A program made the translations under genes and the position numbers. A stretch of DNA of 64,000 nt from Marinobacter sp. CHS3-4 (GTDB lineage: Bacteria > Pseudomonadota > Gammaproteobacteria > Pseudomonadales > Oleiphilaceae). Positions within the stretch are counted from its first letter, which is position 1. The number at the start of each line of letters is the position of its first letter. Of this stretch, positions 53,519-62,512 are shown in pieces. Location of the stretch: assembly GCF_030053415.1 (NCBI RefSeq), contig NZ_JASGBJ010000002.1:868001-932000 (forward strand), written 5' to 3'. Below the pieces are notes generated by a model. That model was given only the letters and a program-made list of their open reading frames with translations. It did no database searches and was not told the origin of the DNA.

Positions 53519-54550
53519 TCACATGGCATCAACCATCGCGTCCTTGCCCTGCGCGGTTTTGCGGTATTCGATGGGCGTCATCCCCGACCAGCGTTTGAAG
53601 GCACGATAAAAAGTACTGGGTTCCGAGAACCCCGTGAGATAGACAATCTCATCAATGGATTCGTCGGTTGTCGCCAGCAGCTGACGAGCCAGCCGGTAAC
53701 GAAAATCCGCCAGTACCTGGTTAAAACTGGTCTCTGCTTCTGTCAGACGAGTACGCAGGGTTCTGGATTTGATACCCAGGCGCTCGGCCACCGAATCCAG
53801 GGTGACTTCGCCGCTGTCCAGCAGCTCGGCCACAATGCGCTCCACCTGCCCCACAATGTCTTTTTTCTCCAGCCGGGCCACCTGCTCGCTGGCAAAGCGC
53901 TCGTGCAGGTCCAGCAGTTCTGGCTCGGCGTGAGGCGATGGGTGTGCCAGGAAATTGGCCGGGAAGTACAGGCGGTTCTCTTTGGCCCCAAACACCACGT
54001 CACAACCCAGAATGTCCTGAACGTGATCCTTGCCCCGCTGCCGGTCGTGCTCGAATTCAATCCGTGACGGGTAGAAGCGGTCTTCGGTGATGGATTTGAA
54101 AAACGTGATCAGGCCCTGAACAAAGCATTCATTGAAGTGCTGAAGACGGCTGACTTCATCCGACGCGGTATCCAGGACCATGCAGGCCTCTTCGCCTTCG
54201 ATGAAGAAGTCGGTCTTGGCGGCGTCGCTGAGGAGACGCTGATAGTTCTGAGCACGGCGCAGGCCCTCACCGAAGGTGGGGCTGCTTAGAAACAGATACT
54301 CAAGAACCTGACCATTATAGGCCGGGAGCAGCTGGCCAAGATGCAGGCCAACATCGGGGTCGCCAGAGACATCTTCAACCACTTGCCAGAAATACAGTTG
54401 CGCACTGTGGGGCGTTCGCAGTTGCTCGGTGTATACGTAATCTTCGTCTACTCCAAGCCGGGCAAAGATGGCGTCGGTATCGATACCTTTTTTCTTCATG
54501 GCTCGATAAATCAGGCGCAGCATTACGCCGGCATCGCGAAGTTCCTGCAT
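53519..54550 (-). CDS. AraC-family transcriptional regulator
   Basis: About 343 residues from the ATG at 54550; longer starts at 54628 and 54667 are possible but their leader does not look like protein. The N-terminal arabinose-binding-like domain (PF12625 type, GVMLRLIYRAMKKKGID at its start) is followed by two HTH motifs (LDSVAERLGIKSRTLRTRL and IDEIVYLTGFSEPSTFYRAFKRWSGMTP). It is divergent from the MaoC dehydratase gene, its likely target. Lipid or acyl-CoA signals are plausible ligands. Confidence 0.82.
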   Translation of the reverse strand: MQELRDAGVMLRLIYRAMKKKGIDTDAIFARLGVDEDYVYTEQLRTPHSAQLYFWQVVEDVSGDPDVGLHLGQLLPAYNGQVLEYLFLSSPTFGEGLRRAQNYQRLLSDAAKTDFFIEGEEACMVLDTASDEVSRLQHFNECFVQGLITFFKSITEDRFYPSRIEFEHDRQRGKDHVQDILGCDVVFGAKENRLYFPANFLAHPSPHAEPELLDLHERFASEQVARLEKKDIVGQVERIVAELLDSGEVTLDSVAERLGIKSRTLRTRLTEAETSFNQVLADFRYRLARQLLATTDESIDEIVYLTGFSEPSTFYRAFKRWSGMTPIEYRKTAQGKDAMVDAM

Positions 54551-54729
54551 AGCATCCCGCTTTATAGTTGTTAATGAATCGGCTTGGCCGGCGCAACATG
54601 CTGCACTGCAAGCCAGGTCAATGCTCATGCTGGCCGGGTTTGCCAGACTATGAGACCTTGTTCTCAAGTTACCCGTAATTAGAGCATATCAGGCCACTGT
54701 CGCACAGGTGTACAAGGAGCTGTAACAAA

Positions 54730-55602
54730 ATGACTCAGAACGCAAAATACCATAATCAACCACCGGGGCTGCTTTCGATGTACGGCAAGGCGCTGCTGCC
54801 CAAGCGGGAACAGTCTGAAATCACCAAGCTGCCAGACGTTTCAGCCCAGCTGATCGGTGTCACAACCGGCGGCGGCGATCTGAAGCAATACCGTAAGGTA
54901 TGCGGCTTTGCCCCCACGCGCGCCGTGCCTGCCACCTGGCCACACATCCTGGCGTTTCCGCTTCACCTGAAGGTGTTGACCGACCCGAGCATTCCCTTCC
55001 CTTTGCTGGGCCTGGTGCACCTGCGCAACCGCATTGTGCAGCACCGTCCCATTGGCGAGGGCGAAATGCTGGATCTGGATGTCCGTCTTGGCGAGGCGGT
55101 CAGAACGTCGAAGGGGCTGGAGTTTGATCTGATTACCGAGGCTCGATCAGCCGGGCGCCTGGTGTGGGAGGAAAACAGCACGACGCTGTTCCGCCAGCCG
55201 GAGCGGGACAACGGCAGCTCCCGCAAGCAGCCGCCGGAACTGGCAAAGTACGCCAACAGCGTCGACATCGATGTGCCGGAATCCACCGGGCGTCAGTACG
55301 CCGGTGTTTCCGGAGACCGCAACCCGATTCACCTGTATCCGCTGACCGCCAAGCTGTTCGGGTTTCCGCGGGCCATTGCCCATGGCATGTGGAGCAAAGC
55401 GCGGGTTCTGGCGCATCTGGAACAGCAGCAGGCATGGAAAAGCGGTGCCTTTGCGATGCATTGCGACTTCAAAAAGCCGCTGTTTCTGCCGGGCCAGGCT
55501 GTGTTGAACTGGGAGTCGGCCAAGAAGGGCCTGAACTACCAGTTGCTGAACGGCAAAGGCACGGCGCCGCATCTGAGCGGCCACGTGGAATGGCTGGATT
55601 AA
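54730..55602 (+). CDS. MaoC-type (R)-specific enoyl-CoA hydratase (HtdX-like)
   Basis: 290 residues, double hot-dog fold. The hydratase 2 motif is YAGVSGDRNPIHLYPLTAKLFGFPRAIAHGM with the catalytic Asp and His. Length and context (FabG4 and thiolase nearby) match mycobacterial HtdX. It would add water to trans-2-enoyl-CoA to give (R)-3-hydroxyacyl-CoA, which FabG4 then oxidises or reduces. Transcribed away from the AraC gene. Confidence 0.88.
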   Translation: MTQNAKYHNQPPGLLSMYGKALLPKREQSEITKLPDVSAQLIGVTTGGGDLKQYRKVCGFAPTRAVPATWPHILAFPLHLKVLTDPSIPFPLLGLVHLRNRIVQHRPIGEGEMLDLDVRLGEAVRTSKGLEFDLITEARSAGRLVWEENSTTLFRQPERDNGSSRKQPPELAKYANSVDIDVPESTGRQYAGVSGDRNPIHLYPLTAKLFGFPRAIAHGMWSKARVLAHLEQQQAWKSGAFAMHCDFKKPLFLPGQAVLNWESAKKGLNYQLLNGKGTAPHLSGHVEWLD

Positions 55603-55611
55603 ACGCCGGAA

Positions 55612-57168
55612 TCAGACCTCGACCGCTTCCGTCTTGGCGGCGGGCAAGGTGAAGAAGAAGCAGGCGCCTGGTGTTTCTGGCCGCTGATAGCCAATCTCGC
55701 CACCTTGCGCCTGAATCAGCGAGCGACACATCGGCAACCCGATGCCCATGCCGTCTGCCTTGGTGGTGAAAAACGGCAGGAACAGTTTGGCTTCGTCTTC
55801 GTCGGCCAGGCCGGTGCCGGAATCCGTCACCTCTACCCGCACGAACTTGCTGTCTGGCATGGTCACATTGACCCTGACCGGCTCGGACGATTGGGCACTG
55901 CGGGTGGCCTCCAGGGCATTGCGAATCAGGTTCAGGGCAACTTGCTGCACCTGAACCGGGTCTGCGTAGACTTCCTGAACATTGTCGGCCACCGTGACCT
56001 CAACGCCACCCTCGTTATTACGAATGTCCACTTCCGCAAACTGACGGGTATCTTCCAGCAAGCTGGTCAGCGACAACACTTCTTTGCCGGCGGCCGGTTT
56101 TTTCATGAATCCGCGGATACGGCGAATCACTTCACTGGCCCGATGAGACTGGGCTTCGATCTTTTCCAGAGTTTCCGCCAGCAACGGCAAATCCGGTTCG
56201 TCTTTGGAGATCATCCGCTTGGCGACGCGGGCGTAATTGGTGATAGCCGTCAGCGGCTGGTTTACTTCGTGGGCGACCCCGGCGGCCATTTCCCCCATGG
56301 TGGTCAGGCGGGAGACATGGGCCAGCTGGTCCCGTTGCTCCTGAACCATCGTGCGGGCATCGTCCAGGGCCTTTTCGTTTTCAAGCTCGGCGGTGATATC
56401 GCTGAACACCACAACAGCGCCGTACAGCTCATCGCCTTCCCGTTTGGGGGTTGAACAATACTCGGCGGGGAACCGGGTGCCATCAGCGCGCAGCATTTCC
56501 ACACCACGCTGTTTCTCGGCCAGGCCCTGACAACAGGTCGCGTGGGCCGGCAAGTCGTCCAGTTTCTGCTCCGGGCGACCGAAATGCAGCTCGAAGAAGT
56601 TCTTGCCGATCAGCTCGTCAGCAGAGCTTCTGACGATCGTGGCCGCTGCCGGGTTGGCAAAGATAATGCGGCCTTCTTTGTTCAGGCCGTAGATGCCTTC
56701 GCTGATGGAATTCAGGATGCGGGCCTGATCGCTTTCAAGCTGCCGGTTACGGGCCTGAAGCTCACGTTCCAGCCGTGTCACCTGGGCGTGTGTTTTCACC
56801 CGGGCAATGACTTCCTGGGCCTGAAACGGCTTGGAGATATAGTCAGCACCGCCCAGGGAGAAGCCGCGCACTTTGGCGCCTACATCGTCCAGGGCAGACA
56901 GGAAGACCACGGCGCAGTCTGCGGTCACCGGGTCGGCTTTCAGGCGTTCGCACACCTGATAGCCGTCCAGCTCCGGCATCATGATATCCAGCAGAATCAC
57001 TTCGGGTGTATGACGATGAGCAAGGTCCAGTGCCTTCTCACCGTCATTGGCGATCAAGAGGCGATAACCCTTGTCTTTCAGGGTTTCGTAGAGCACTTTC
57101 AGGTTCTGAGGGTTGTCATCAACAAGCAGAACCGTGATGTTTGTAATCTCCTGAGCAGGGTCAGTCAT
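55612..57168 (-). CDS. REC-PAS hybrid sensor histidine kinase (FixL-like)
   Basis: 518 residues, soluble. Order: N-terminal receiver with D61 (ILLDIMMPELDG), coiled coil, PAS domain (about 145-260, ILNSISEGIYGLNKEGRIIFANPAA), HisKA with H300 in AAGVAHEVNQPLTAITNYA, and HATPase (NLIRNALEA, DSGTGL, GMGIGLPMCRSLI). A receiver placed ahead of the kinase lets another system feed in. Encoded 45 bp downstream of the FixJ-like regulator on the same strand, so they likely form a pair. The PAS ligand is not known; no heme His was identified. Confidence 0.9.
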   Translation of the reverse strand: MTDPAQEITNITVLLVDDNPQNLKVLYETLKDKGYRLLIANDGEKALDLAHRHTPEVILLDIMMPELDGYQVCERLKADPVTADCAVVFLSALDDVGAKVRGFSLGGADYISKPFQAQEVIARVKTHAQVTRLERELQARNRQLESDQARILNSISEGIYGLNKEGRIIFANPAAATIVRSSADELIGKNFFELHFGRPEQKLDDLPAHATCCQGLAEKQRGVEMLRADGTRFPAEYCSTPKREGDELYGAVVVFSDITAELENEKALDDARTMVQEQRDQLAHVSRLTTMGEMAAGVAHEVNQPLTAITNYARVAKRMISKDEPDLPLLAETLEKIEAQSHRASEVIRRIRGFMKKPAAGKEVLSLTSLLEDTRQFAEVDIRNNEGGVEVTVADNVQEVYADPVQVQQVALNLIRNALEATRSAQSSEPVRVNVTMPDSKFVRVEVTDSGTGLADEDEAKLFLPFFTTKADGMGIGLPMCRSLIQAQGGEIGYQRPETPGACFFFTLPAAKTEAVEV

Positions 57169-57213
57169 AGAACCTTGGCCGGTTGCGAGGATGTAACCAT
57201 CATGCCGCCGGGA

Positions 57214-57840
57214 TTACCGCGCGTCGATACGGTCCTTTACGGACAGAATCATGCGCACCAGATGCGCCAGGGAATGGGTGCCCATCTTGTGCATCACGCG
57301 GGAGCGGTGAATTTCCACCGTGCGCTGGCTGATTTCCAGCTCGATGGCAATCACCTTGTTGGCCTGCCCTTCAATCATTCGATCCATGATTTCATGCTCG
57401 CGGGGGGTCAGGCTCTTCACGCGGCGCAGGATTTCCTGCTTTTCGCCCAGCGTTTTGCGCTGTTCGATGTCCTGCTGCAACGCCGCCTCGATTTTCTCCA
57501 GCAGCGCTTCTTCCCGGTAGGGCTTCTGGATGAAGTCCACAGCGCCTTCTTTCATGGCATCCACAGCCATGGGAACGTCACCATGGCCGGTGACGAAAAT
57601 GATGGGCAGGATGGAATGCTTGTCGTTCAGTTTCTTCTGCAGCTCCATTCCATCCATACCGGGCATACGAATATCGAGCACGATGCAGCCGGCCATGTCG
57701 TCAGAATAGTCTTTCAGAAACGCATTGGCGTTGTCGTAAGTCTTTACGGGCTTGCCGTCCGATTTCAGCAGCAACTCCAGTGAATCCCGCACTGCTTCGT
57801 CGTCTTCAACTACGTAAACCGTTTGCTGACTGTCCGTCAT
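57214..57840 (-). CDS. FixJ/LuxR-family response regulator
   Basis: 208 residues. Receiver with acidic EDD pocket and phospho-accepting D56 (IVLDIRMPGMDG), T-site FVTGHGD and K in QKPY; C-terminal LuxR HTH (LTPREHEIMDRMIEGQANKVIAIELEISQRTVEIHRSRV). Start overlaps the stop of the Lon-like gene as ATGA, indicating coupled translation. Likely partner of the REC-PAS kinase downstream. Confidence 0.92.
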   Translation of the reverse strand: MTDSQQTVYVVEDDEAVRDSLELLLKSDGKPVKTYDNANAFLKDYSDDMAGCIVLDIRMPGMDGMELQKKLNDKHSILPIIFVTGHGDVPMAVDAMKEGAVDFIQKPYREEALLEKIEAALQQDIEQRKTLGEKQEILRRVKSLTPREHEIMDRMIEGQANKVIAIELEISQRTVEIHRSRVMHKMGTHSLAHLVRMILSVKDRIDAR

Positions 57841-60242
57841 GGTTTCTGCTTCTCCTGTTCATGGCGCTCGTGTTCCTGGCGCTCGTGCTCTCGCATGTTT
57901 TCAAGCCGTTGCTGAATCATGCCAAAGACGCTCTGTTTTGGATAACGACCTTTCGCGTTTGCCTTGCCCGCCGGTTTGCCCAGCAACAGGGAAATGGCTT
58001 CTTCGGCGTGGGTAACAGAGTACACCGAGAACTGCCCATTGCGCACGGCCTGAACAACTTCCTCGTCCAGCATCAGGTTCTGAACATTGGTGGCAGGCAC
58101 GATCACGCCTTGCGTGCCCGTGAATTCACCGGTCAGCCTGCAGGTAGCAAAGAACCCTTCCACCTTTTCGTTCACGCCACCAATGGGCTGAACTTCACCA
58201 AACTGGTTGACCGAGCCGGTCAATGCAAGATCCTGACGCACCGGCAGACCAGACAGCGCCGACACCAGGGCGCACATTTCCGCCAGCGAGGCACTGTCGC
58301 CATCGACTTCACCATAATTCTGCTCCATGGTCAGACTGGCCGACAGGTGCATGGGGTCGGTCACGGCAAAGCGGGAGGACAGCCAGGAGCTCAGAATCAT
58401 CACCCCTTTGGAGTGGAGGTTGCCGCCCAGCTTTACGTCGCGCTCGATGTCCATCACACCGCCATCGCCATAGTAGCAGGTGGCCGTGATGCGGTTGGAC
58501 AAACCAAATTCAAAACCGCCAGTCGATAATACGGACAGCGCATTGACCTGGCCCACACAGCTGCCCGAGGTGGATACCAGCGTTGTGCCATCGCGAATCG
58601 AATCGTAGAACTGATCCCTGATGCGGCTGCTTCGGTAACGGGCGCTTTCCAGTGCCTGATCCACGTGGCTGTTCTCGATCAGTTTGGCTTTGGCCTGCCG
58701 CGCCCAGAAATCCGATTCCCGCAGCAGATTGGCAATGTCTGCCGCATGCAAGGACAGCCTGTCCTGATGGTCTGCCATGCGCGCGCTGTGTTCTATGATG
58801 CGGGCGACCGCACGGTTGCTGCAGTGCAGCAGTTTTTTCTCTTCCACCAGGCTGGCAATGAACTTTGAATATAGAAGCTGGCTATCGTCCGTGCGCATCA
58901 TTTCGTTTTCAAAATCGGCGGTCACCCGGAACAGCTCTGCGAATTCGGAATCGTATTCCTGCAGCAGCATCCAGGTCTCGCGGTCGCCAAACAGCACAAT
59001 CTTGACGTCCAGCGGGATTTCCTCCGGCTCCAACGAGATGGTGCCAGACAGCGTCAGCTCCCGCTCGAGAGAGTTTATCTGCAGAGACCGTGACCGCAGC
59101 GCACGTTTGAGGCCGTCCCACACGAACGGCTGCTCCAGCACCTTGATGGCGTCCATCAGCAGATAGCCACCGTTGGCGCGGTGAATGCTGCCGGGGCGAA
59201 TCAGTGAAAAGTCGGTAAAGACAGACCCTTTGAAGGTCACATTTTCCACATAACCAAACAGGTTGTGGTAGGTGGGGTTGTCTTCCACCACCACGGGCAC
59301 CTCTTCCGTCTTCTGATGCACCAGCACATTCACCAGATATCGGCGGGGGGTTTTCTTGTCCAGAGAGGCGTAGGCGATAGCCGCCTGTTCCTCGTTCTCT
59401 TCCAGAAAGATGTCCAGGCTGTCGACCAGGTCTTTGCGAACCCCTTCCAGGTAGGTGACGACGTCTGGCTGATCGCTGTATTTGCTCACCAATTCGTCGA
59501 TCTGGTGGCCGGAAATGCCATGCAGGGTCTCTTCGTTCAGGGCCTGCTGCGCCTCGGCGTATTCCTGTTCCCAGTCCGCGACCTTGCGAAGCGCCTGGCG
59601 GAGTTTTTTCTCCAGCTTGTTGATCTCGGCTTCGAATTTGTCTCGCTGTTCCTGCGTCAGGGCCTGGAAAGACTCCGCCGTGTGGGGCTCGTCGCCGTTC
59701 ATGGCCACCAGCCGGTAGCCGCCGGGCGTGGTGATGTTCAGGCTGACTTTCTTTTTCTTCGCCTGGGCGCCGATCTTTTCCAGCTCTTCTTCCTGCCGTT
59801 GGGCAAACTCGCCCTTTAGCTGCTCGGCGCGCTCCAGGAAGCTGTCGCTGTCAAACGTCTGAGGCACCATCTTCATCAGGCGACTCATCAGCTTGTCCAT
59901 GTCCTGCTTCAGCTCATTGCCCTTGCCCGCCGGCAGCTTGAGCACTTTGGGCACGCGAGGCTCTTCAAAGTTGGCCACGTAGCACCAGTCGTGGATCTGG
60001 TGTTCAAGATCAGCATGATGCTCAAGATAGCGAAGCATCATGGTGCGCTTGCCCAATCCGGGCCGGCCTACTGCGTAGACGTTGTAGCCACCGTGCGGCA
60101 TCGCCAGAGCAAAGCTGACCGCTGACTGGGCGCGATTCTGGCCGACGATTTCCTCAAGGGGCTCCAGCTGCCGGGTGGTTCTGAATGGCAGGTCTTTCAA
60201 TACACAGGCTTTGTATAACTGGTTAAGAGACAGTGGCTTCAA
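57837..60242 (-). CDS. Lon-like ATP-dependent protease (LonC/YcbZ type)
   Basis: 801 residues. AAA-type domain (AAA_32) with a P-loop YAVGRPGLGKRT, a long coiled-coil insert (about 145-260), a second ATPase region (RPGSIHRANGGYLLMDAIKVL), and a C-terminal Lon protease domain with catalytic Ser650 (DGDSASLAE) and Lys693 (GGVNEKVEGF). No N-terminal LAN substrate domain, unlike LonA. The last ~20 residues are a His/Glu/Arg-rich tail. It is upstream of and translationally coupled to the FixJ-like regulator, which suggests control of regulator stability or shared stress control. Confidence 0.92.
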   Translation of the reverse strand: MKPLSLNQLYKACVLKDLPFRTTRQLEPLEEIVGQNRAQSAVSFALAMPHGGYNVYAVGRPGLGKRTMMLRYLEHHADLEHQIHDWCYVANFEEPRVPKVLKLPAGKGNELKQDMDKLMSRLMKMVPQTFDSDSFLERAEQLKGEFAQRQEEELEKIGAQAKKKKVSLNITTPGGYRLVAMNGDEPHTAESFQALTQEQRDKFEAEINKLEKKLRQALRKVADWEQEYAEAQQALNEETLHGISGHQIDELVSKYSDQPDVVTYLEGVRKDLVDSLDIFLEENEEQAAIAYASLDKKTPRRYLVNVLVHQKTEEVPVVVEDNPTYHNLFGYVENVTFKGSVFTDFSLIRPGSIHRANGGYLLMDAIKVLEQPFVWDGLKRALRSRSLQINSLERELTLSGTISLEPEEIPLDVKIVLFGDRETWMLLQEYDSEFAELFRVTADFENEMMRTDDSQLLYSKFIASLVEEKKLLHCSNRAVARIIEHSARMADHQDRLSLHAADIANLLRESDFWARQAKAKLIENSHVDQALESARYRSSRIRDQFYDSIRDGTTLVSTSGSCVGQVNALSVLSTGGFEFGLSNRITATCYYGDGGVMDIERDVKLGGNLHSKGVMILSSWLSSRFAVTDPMHLSASLTMEQNYGEVDGDSASLAEMCALVSALSGLPVRQDLALTGSVNQFGEVQPIGGVNEKVEGFFATCRLTGEFTGTQGVIVPATNVQNLMLDEEVVQAVRNGQFSVYSVTHAEEAISLLLGKPAGKANAKGRYPKQSVFGMIQQRLENMREHERQEHERHEQEKQKP

Positions 60243-60418
60243 GATGGGGTCCTGTAGCTAGGGAAAACCAAACAATAATGGCCGATCATTGTAGAATCTG
60301 GGGGGGAGTCTGTCGCGCCTATTGCTTATGAAAGGCTAAAGATTGGGCGCATTGTGCCGTTATTTTAATCAAATGGTTTCATCTTTATCAGGACAGAAGC
60401 ACTCAAGGAAACTCTAAA

Positions 60419-60703
60419 ATGGACATTTACCGCAATCAGCCCCATGGCATATCGGTGCTGGAATCCATTCGCAAGCAGGGAACCCAGCGTACGCCCGCCG
60501 CCGAGGAATCGTCGGCCCCGCCGCGTCGGCCCTTGAATGACAGGCGCCTTCAGCCGGACCGTCGTCGTGCCCAGAGAGACTTTCAGGGCCCGGACCGTCG
60601 CAGGAACCGCAGCCGCCGCAGCACTGGTTTGCTGCACCCGCGCACACGAAAACCCGCGCCTATCGAAGACCGGCGTGGTCAGATTTTGACTACTCAGGCC
60701 TGA
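60419..60703 (+). CDS. Small Arg-rich hypothetical protein
   Basis: 94 residues with AAGGAAAC before the ATG. The core is made of Asp-Arg-Arg repeats (NDRRLQPDRRRAQRDF, GPDRRRNRSRR), very basic and probably disordered, with no known domain. Likely nucleic-acid or anion binding, or a short adaptor. An inverted repeat CTGATTTGC/GCAAATCAG lies at about 60700-60731. Confidence 0.6.
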   Translation: MDIYRNQPHGISVLESIRKQGTQRTPAAEESSAPPRRPLNDRRLQPDRRRAQRDFQGPDRRRNRSRRSTGLLHPRTRKPAPIEDRRGQILTTQA

Positions 60704-60872
60704 TTTGCCTATTGAACACGGTGCAAATCAGACCACACTCTAGTGATAAATCCATCACATTTTAACGAATGGTCATTTTTCAGGCAGTTATTTGCCTACT
60801 AGACTTTGTTGCCCCAGCAGGAAAATGGGACAACAAAAAAGTACGCTCGGTATGGATGGAAACCAACGATCT

Positions 60873-61262
60873 ATGAGTGATTCCACAAGCTGCGAAACAA
60901 GTGATCGCAGGATAAAAGACCGCTATACCGCCACCTGCCTTAAAGTAGAGCTGCAGGAGCGTGGTTTTTTTGGTCGTGGAAAGAATTCGACTGCGGTGAC
61001 CTGCCTTGATATGAACCGTTACGGCATGGCCGTGCTCTGCCCACGCCCCGTGGAGCCAGGTGCTCGCCTGTTCTTGAGCTTTGACGGCAAGTACATCCGC
61101 GAATCGCGGGTGGCCGCCCGGGTCGTTACCTGCCAACCGTTTCAGACCGGATACCGGGTCAGCATCCAATTCAGTTACTGCTTCGAGAGAAAAGGCTACT
61201 CCCGCACCGTAGACAACGCCCTGTCACGCATTGAAGGCTTCTACAACCGCTACGCGGGCTGA
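60873..61262 (+). CDS. PilZ-domain protein
   Basis: About 129 residues. No start has a good ribosome site; ATGs at 60825 and 60852 are alternatives. The PilZ signature is DRRIKDRY near the N-terminus (RxxxR-type loop) and CLDMNRYGMAV, the counterpart of DxSxxG, in a strand-rich domain ending in VSIQFSY. It probably binds cyclic di-GMP, and could read the output of diguanylate cyclases such as the one at 21730. Confidence 0.75.
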   Translation: MSDSTSCETSDRRIKDRYTATCLKVELQERGFFGRGKNSTAVTCLDMNRYGMAVLCPRPVEPGARLFLSFDGKYIRESRVAARVVTCQPFQTGYRVSIQFSYCFERKGYSRTVDNALSRIEGFYNRYAG

Positions 61263-61324
61263 CGCAGCCACCTGAACTGCCTATATACTGGGTCATTATC
61301 TGAATTTTTGGAGTCAGACCTGGC

Positions 61325-62005
61325 ATGGCGTTCAACATTGTATTCCCGATCTTTCCCGGCATTACCCAATTGGATTTCACCGGTGCGGCCCAGATGCTGA
61401 CTTATGTACCTGATGTTCAGCTGTGCGTGGTCACAGAGCATGGCGAGCCGGTTGAAACAGACTCAGGTTTCGATTTGATGCCACGATTCAGCTTTGGCAA
61501 CTGCCCAAAGGCCGATATGGTCTGTGTGCCCGGCGGCGCAGGCGTGTTTGAAGCGGTCAATAACGACGCGCTGGTTGAATTTGTGGCCGATCAATGCCGA
61601 AACGCCCGGTACATCACGTCTGTTTGCACCGGCGCTTTCATTCTGGGTGCGGCCGGACAACTGGAGGGCAAGAAGGCGACCACTCACTGGGGCTACACCT
61701 CTGCGCTTGAGCAATGCGGGGCGACGTTTACCGAGGGGCGCGTTGTGATCGACGGCAATCTGATCACCGCTGGTGGCGTCACCTCCGGTATTGATTTCAG
61801 CCTGGCGGTCATTGGTGAAGTCTGGGATGACACCCTGGCCAAATCGATACAACTGCGCATGGAGTACAACCCCCACCCTCCGTTTGTGGGCGGTCACCCA
61901 TCCCTGAGCGAACCCGGGGTGCTTGCTAAAGTTCAACCTTTCTACGACAAGGCCCTGGCCAGAATGCAGGAAGCTCTGTCCGCAAGAAAATCACGGCTGA
62001 ACTGA
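61325..62005 (+). CDS. inhA: Isonitrile hydratase (DJ-1/PfpI family)
   Basis: 226 residues. DJ-1/PfpI fold with nucleophile elbow SVCTGAFILGAAG. The residues known to matter in Pseudomonas isonitrile hydratase are at the same numbers: D17 (LDFTGAAQ), C101 and T102. TTHW and TAGGVTSGIDFSL also match. The enzyme hydrates isonitriles to N-substituted formamides. No isonitrile biosynthesis gene is nearby, so the role is probably detoxification. Confidence 0.85.
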   Translation: MAFNIVFPIFPGITQLDFTGAAQMLTYVPDVQLCVVTEHGEPVETDSGFDLMPRFSFGNCPKADMVCVPGGAGVFEAVNNDALVEFVADQCRNARYITSVCTGAFILGAAGQLEGKKATTHWGYTSALEQCGATFTEGRVVIDGNLITAGGVTSGIDFSLAVIGEVWDDTLAKSIQLRMEYNPHPPFVGGHPSLSEPGVLAKVQPFYDKALARMQEALSARKSRLN

Positions 62006-62015
62006 TTCGATATCC

Positions 62016-62486
62016 CTAGAAGAGGCCGGCATCCAGGCTGGCCGCCATGGTCATCCCCAGCTCTTCGCACTGGCTTTCGAATTCATCCCGATAGTCACCG
62101 CGACAGATCAGCGGTTCCTGTGCCAGGCGCCAGCGTAATCCTGTGGTGATGGACTCGATGGCCCGATGGGTGCCCGTGCCGTCGAGGCCGGCACGAATGT
62201 AATAAGCGAAGGGAAGTGCCTCAGTTTCCTCGATAACGCTGTAGTAGGTTCGATCGAAAAAATCCTTCAAAGCCCCATTCATGTAACCCAGGTTTTCGGT
62301 GGTTCCCAGTATGATGGCATCGCAGGCAAGCACATCCTCCGGCCCCGCATCCAATGGCGCCAGCACCTTCACCTCCACCTGTTCAATATCCTCATGCTGT
62401 GCGCCCCGGGCAACCGCATCCCGGAGCTTCTGGGTGTTGGGAGAGGGTGCATGAGCGACAATCAGTAGTTGCTTGGTGTCCGCCAT
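62016..62486 (-). CDS. Flavodoxin-like FMN protein
   Basis: 156 residues from the ATG at 62486. N-terminal phosphate loop IVAHAPSPNTQKLRDAV, then DAIILGTTENLGYMNGALKDFFDRTYY, the WrbA/NAD(P)H-quinone-reductase-like pattern. FMN-binding; the reaction partner is unknown. Confidence 0.8.
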   Translation of the reverse strand: MADTKQLLIVAHAPSPNTQKLRDAVARGAQHEDIEQVEVKVLAPLDAGPEDVLACDAIILGTTENLGYMNGALKDFFDRTYYSVIEETEALPFAYYIRAGLDGTGTHRAIESITTGLRWRLAQEPLICRGDYRDEFESQCEELGMTMAASLDAGLF

Positions 62487-62512
62487 AATCAAACTTCAAC
62501 CTTCCAAAACCG

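Noticed and set aside
57829..57836. TGTCCGTC copy resembling the locus motif
   Set aside because: It lies inside the first codons of the FixJ-like gene; one or a few 8-mer matches by chance are expected in a window this long.
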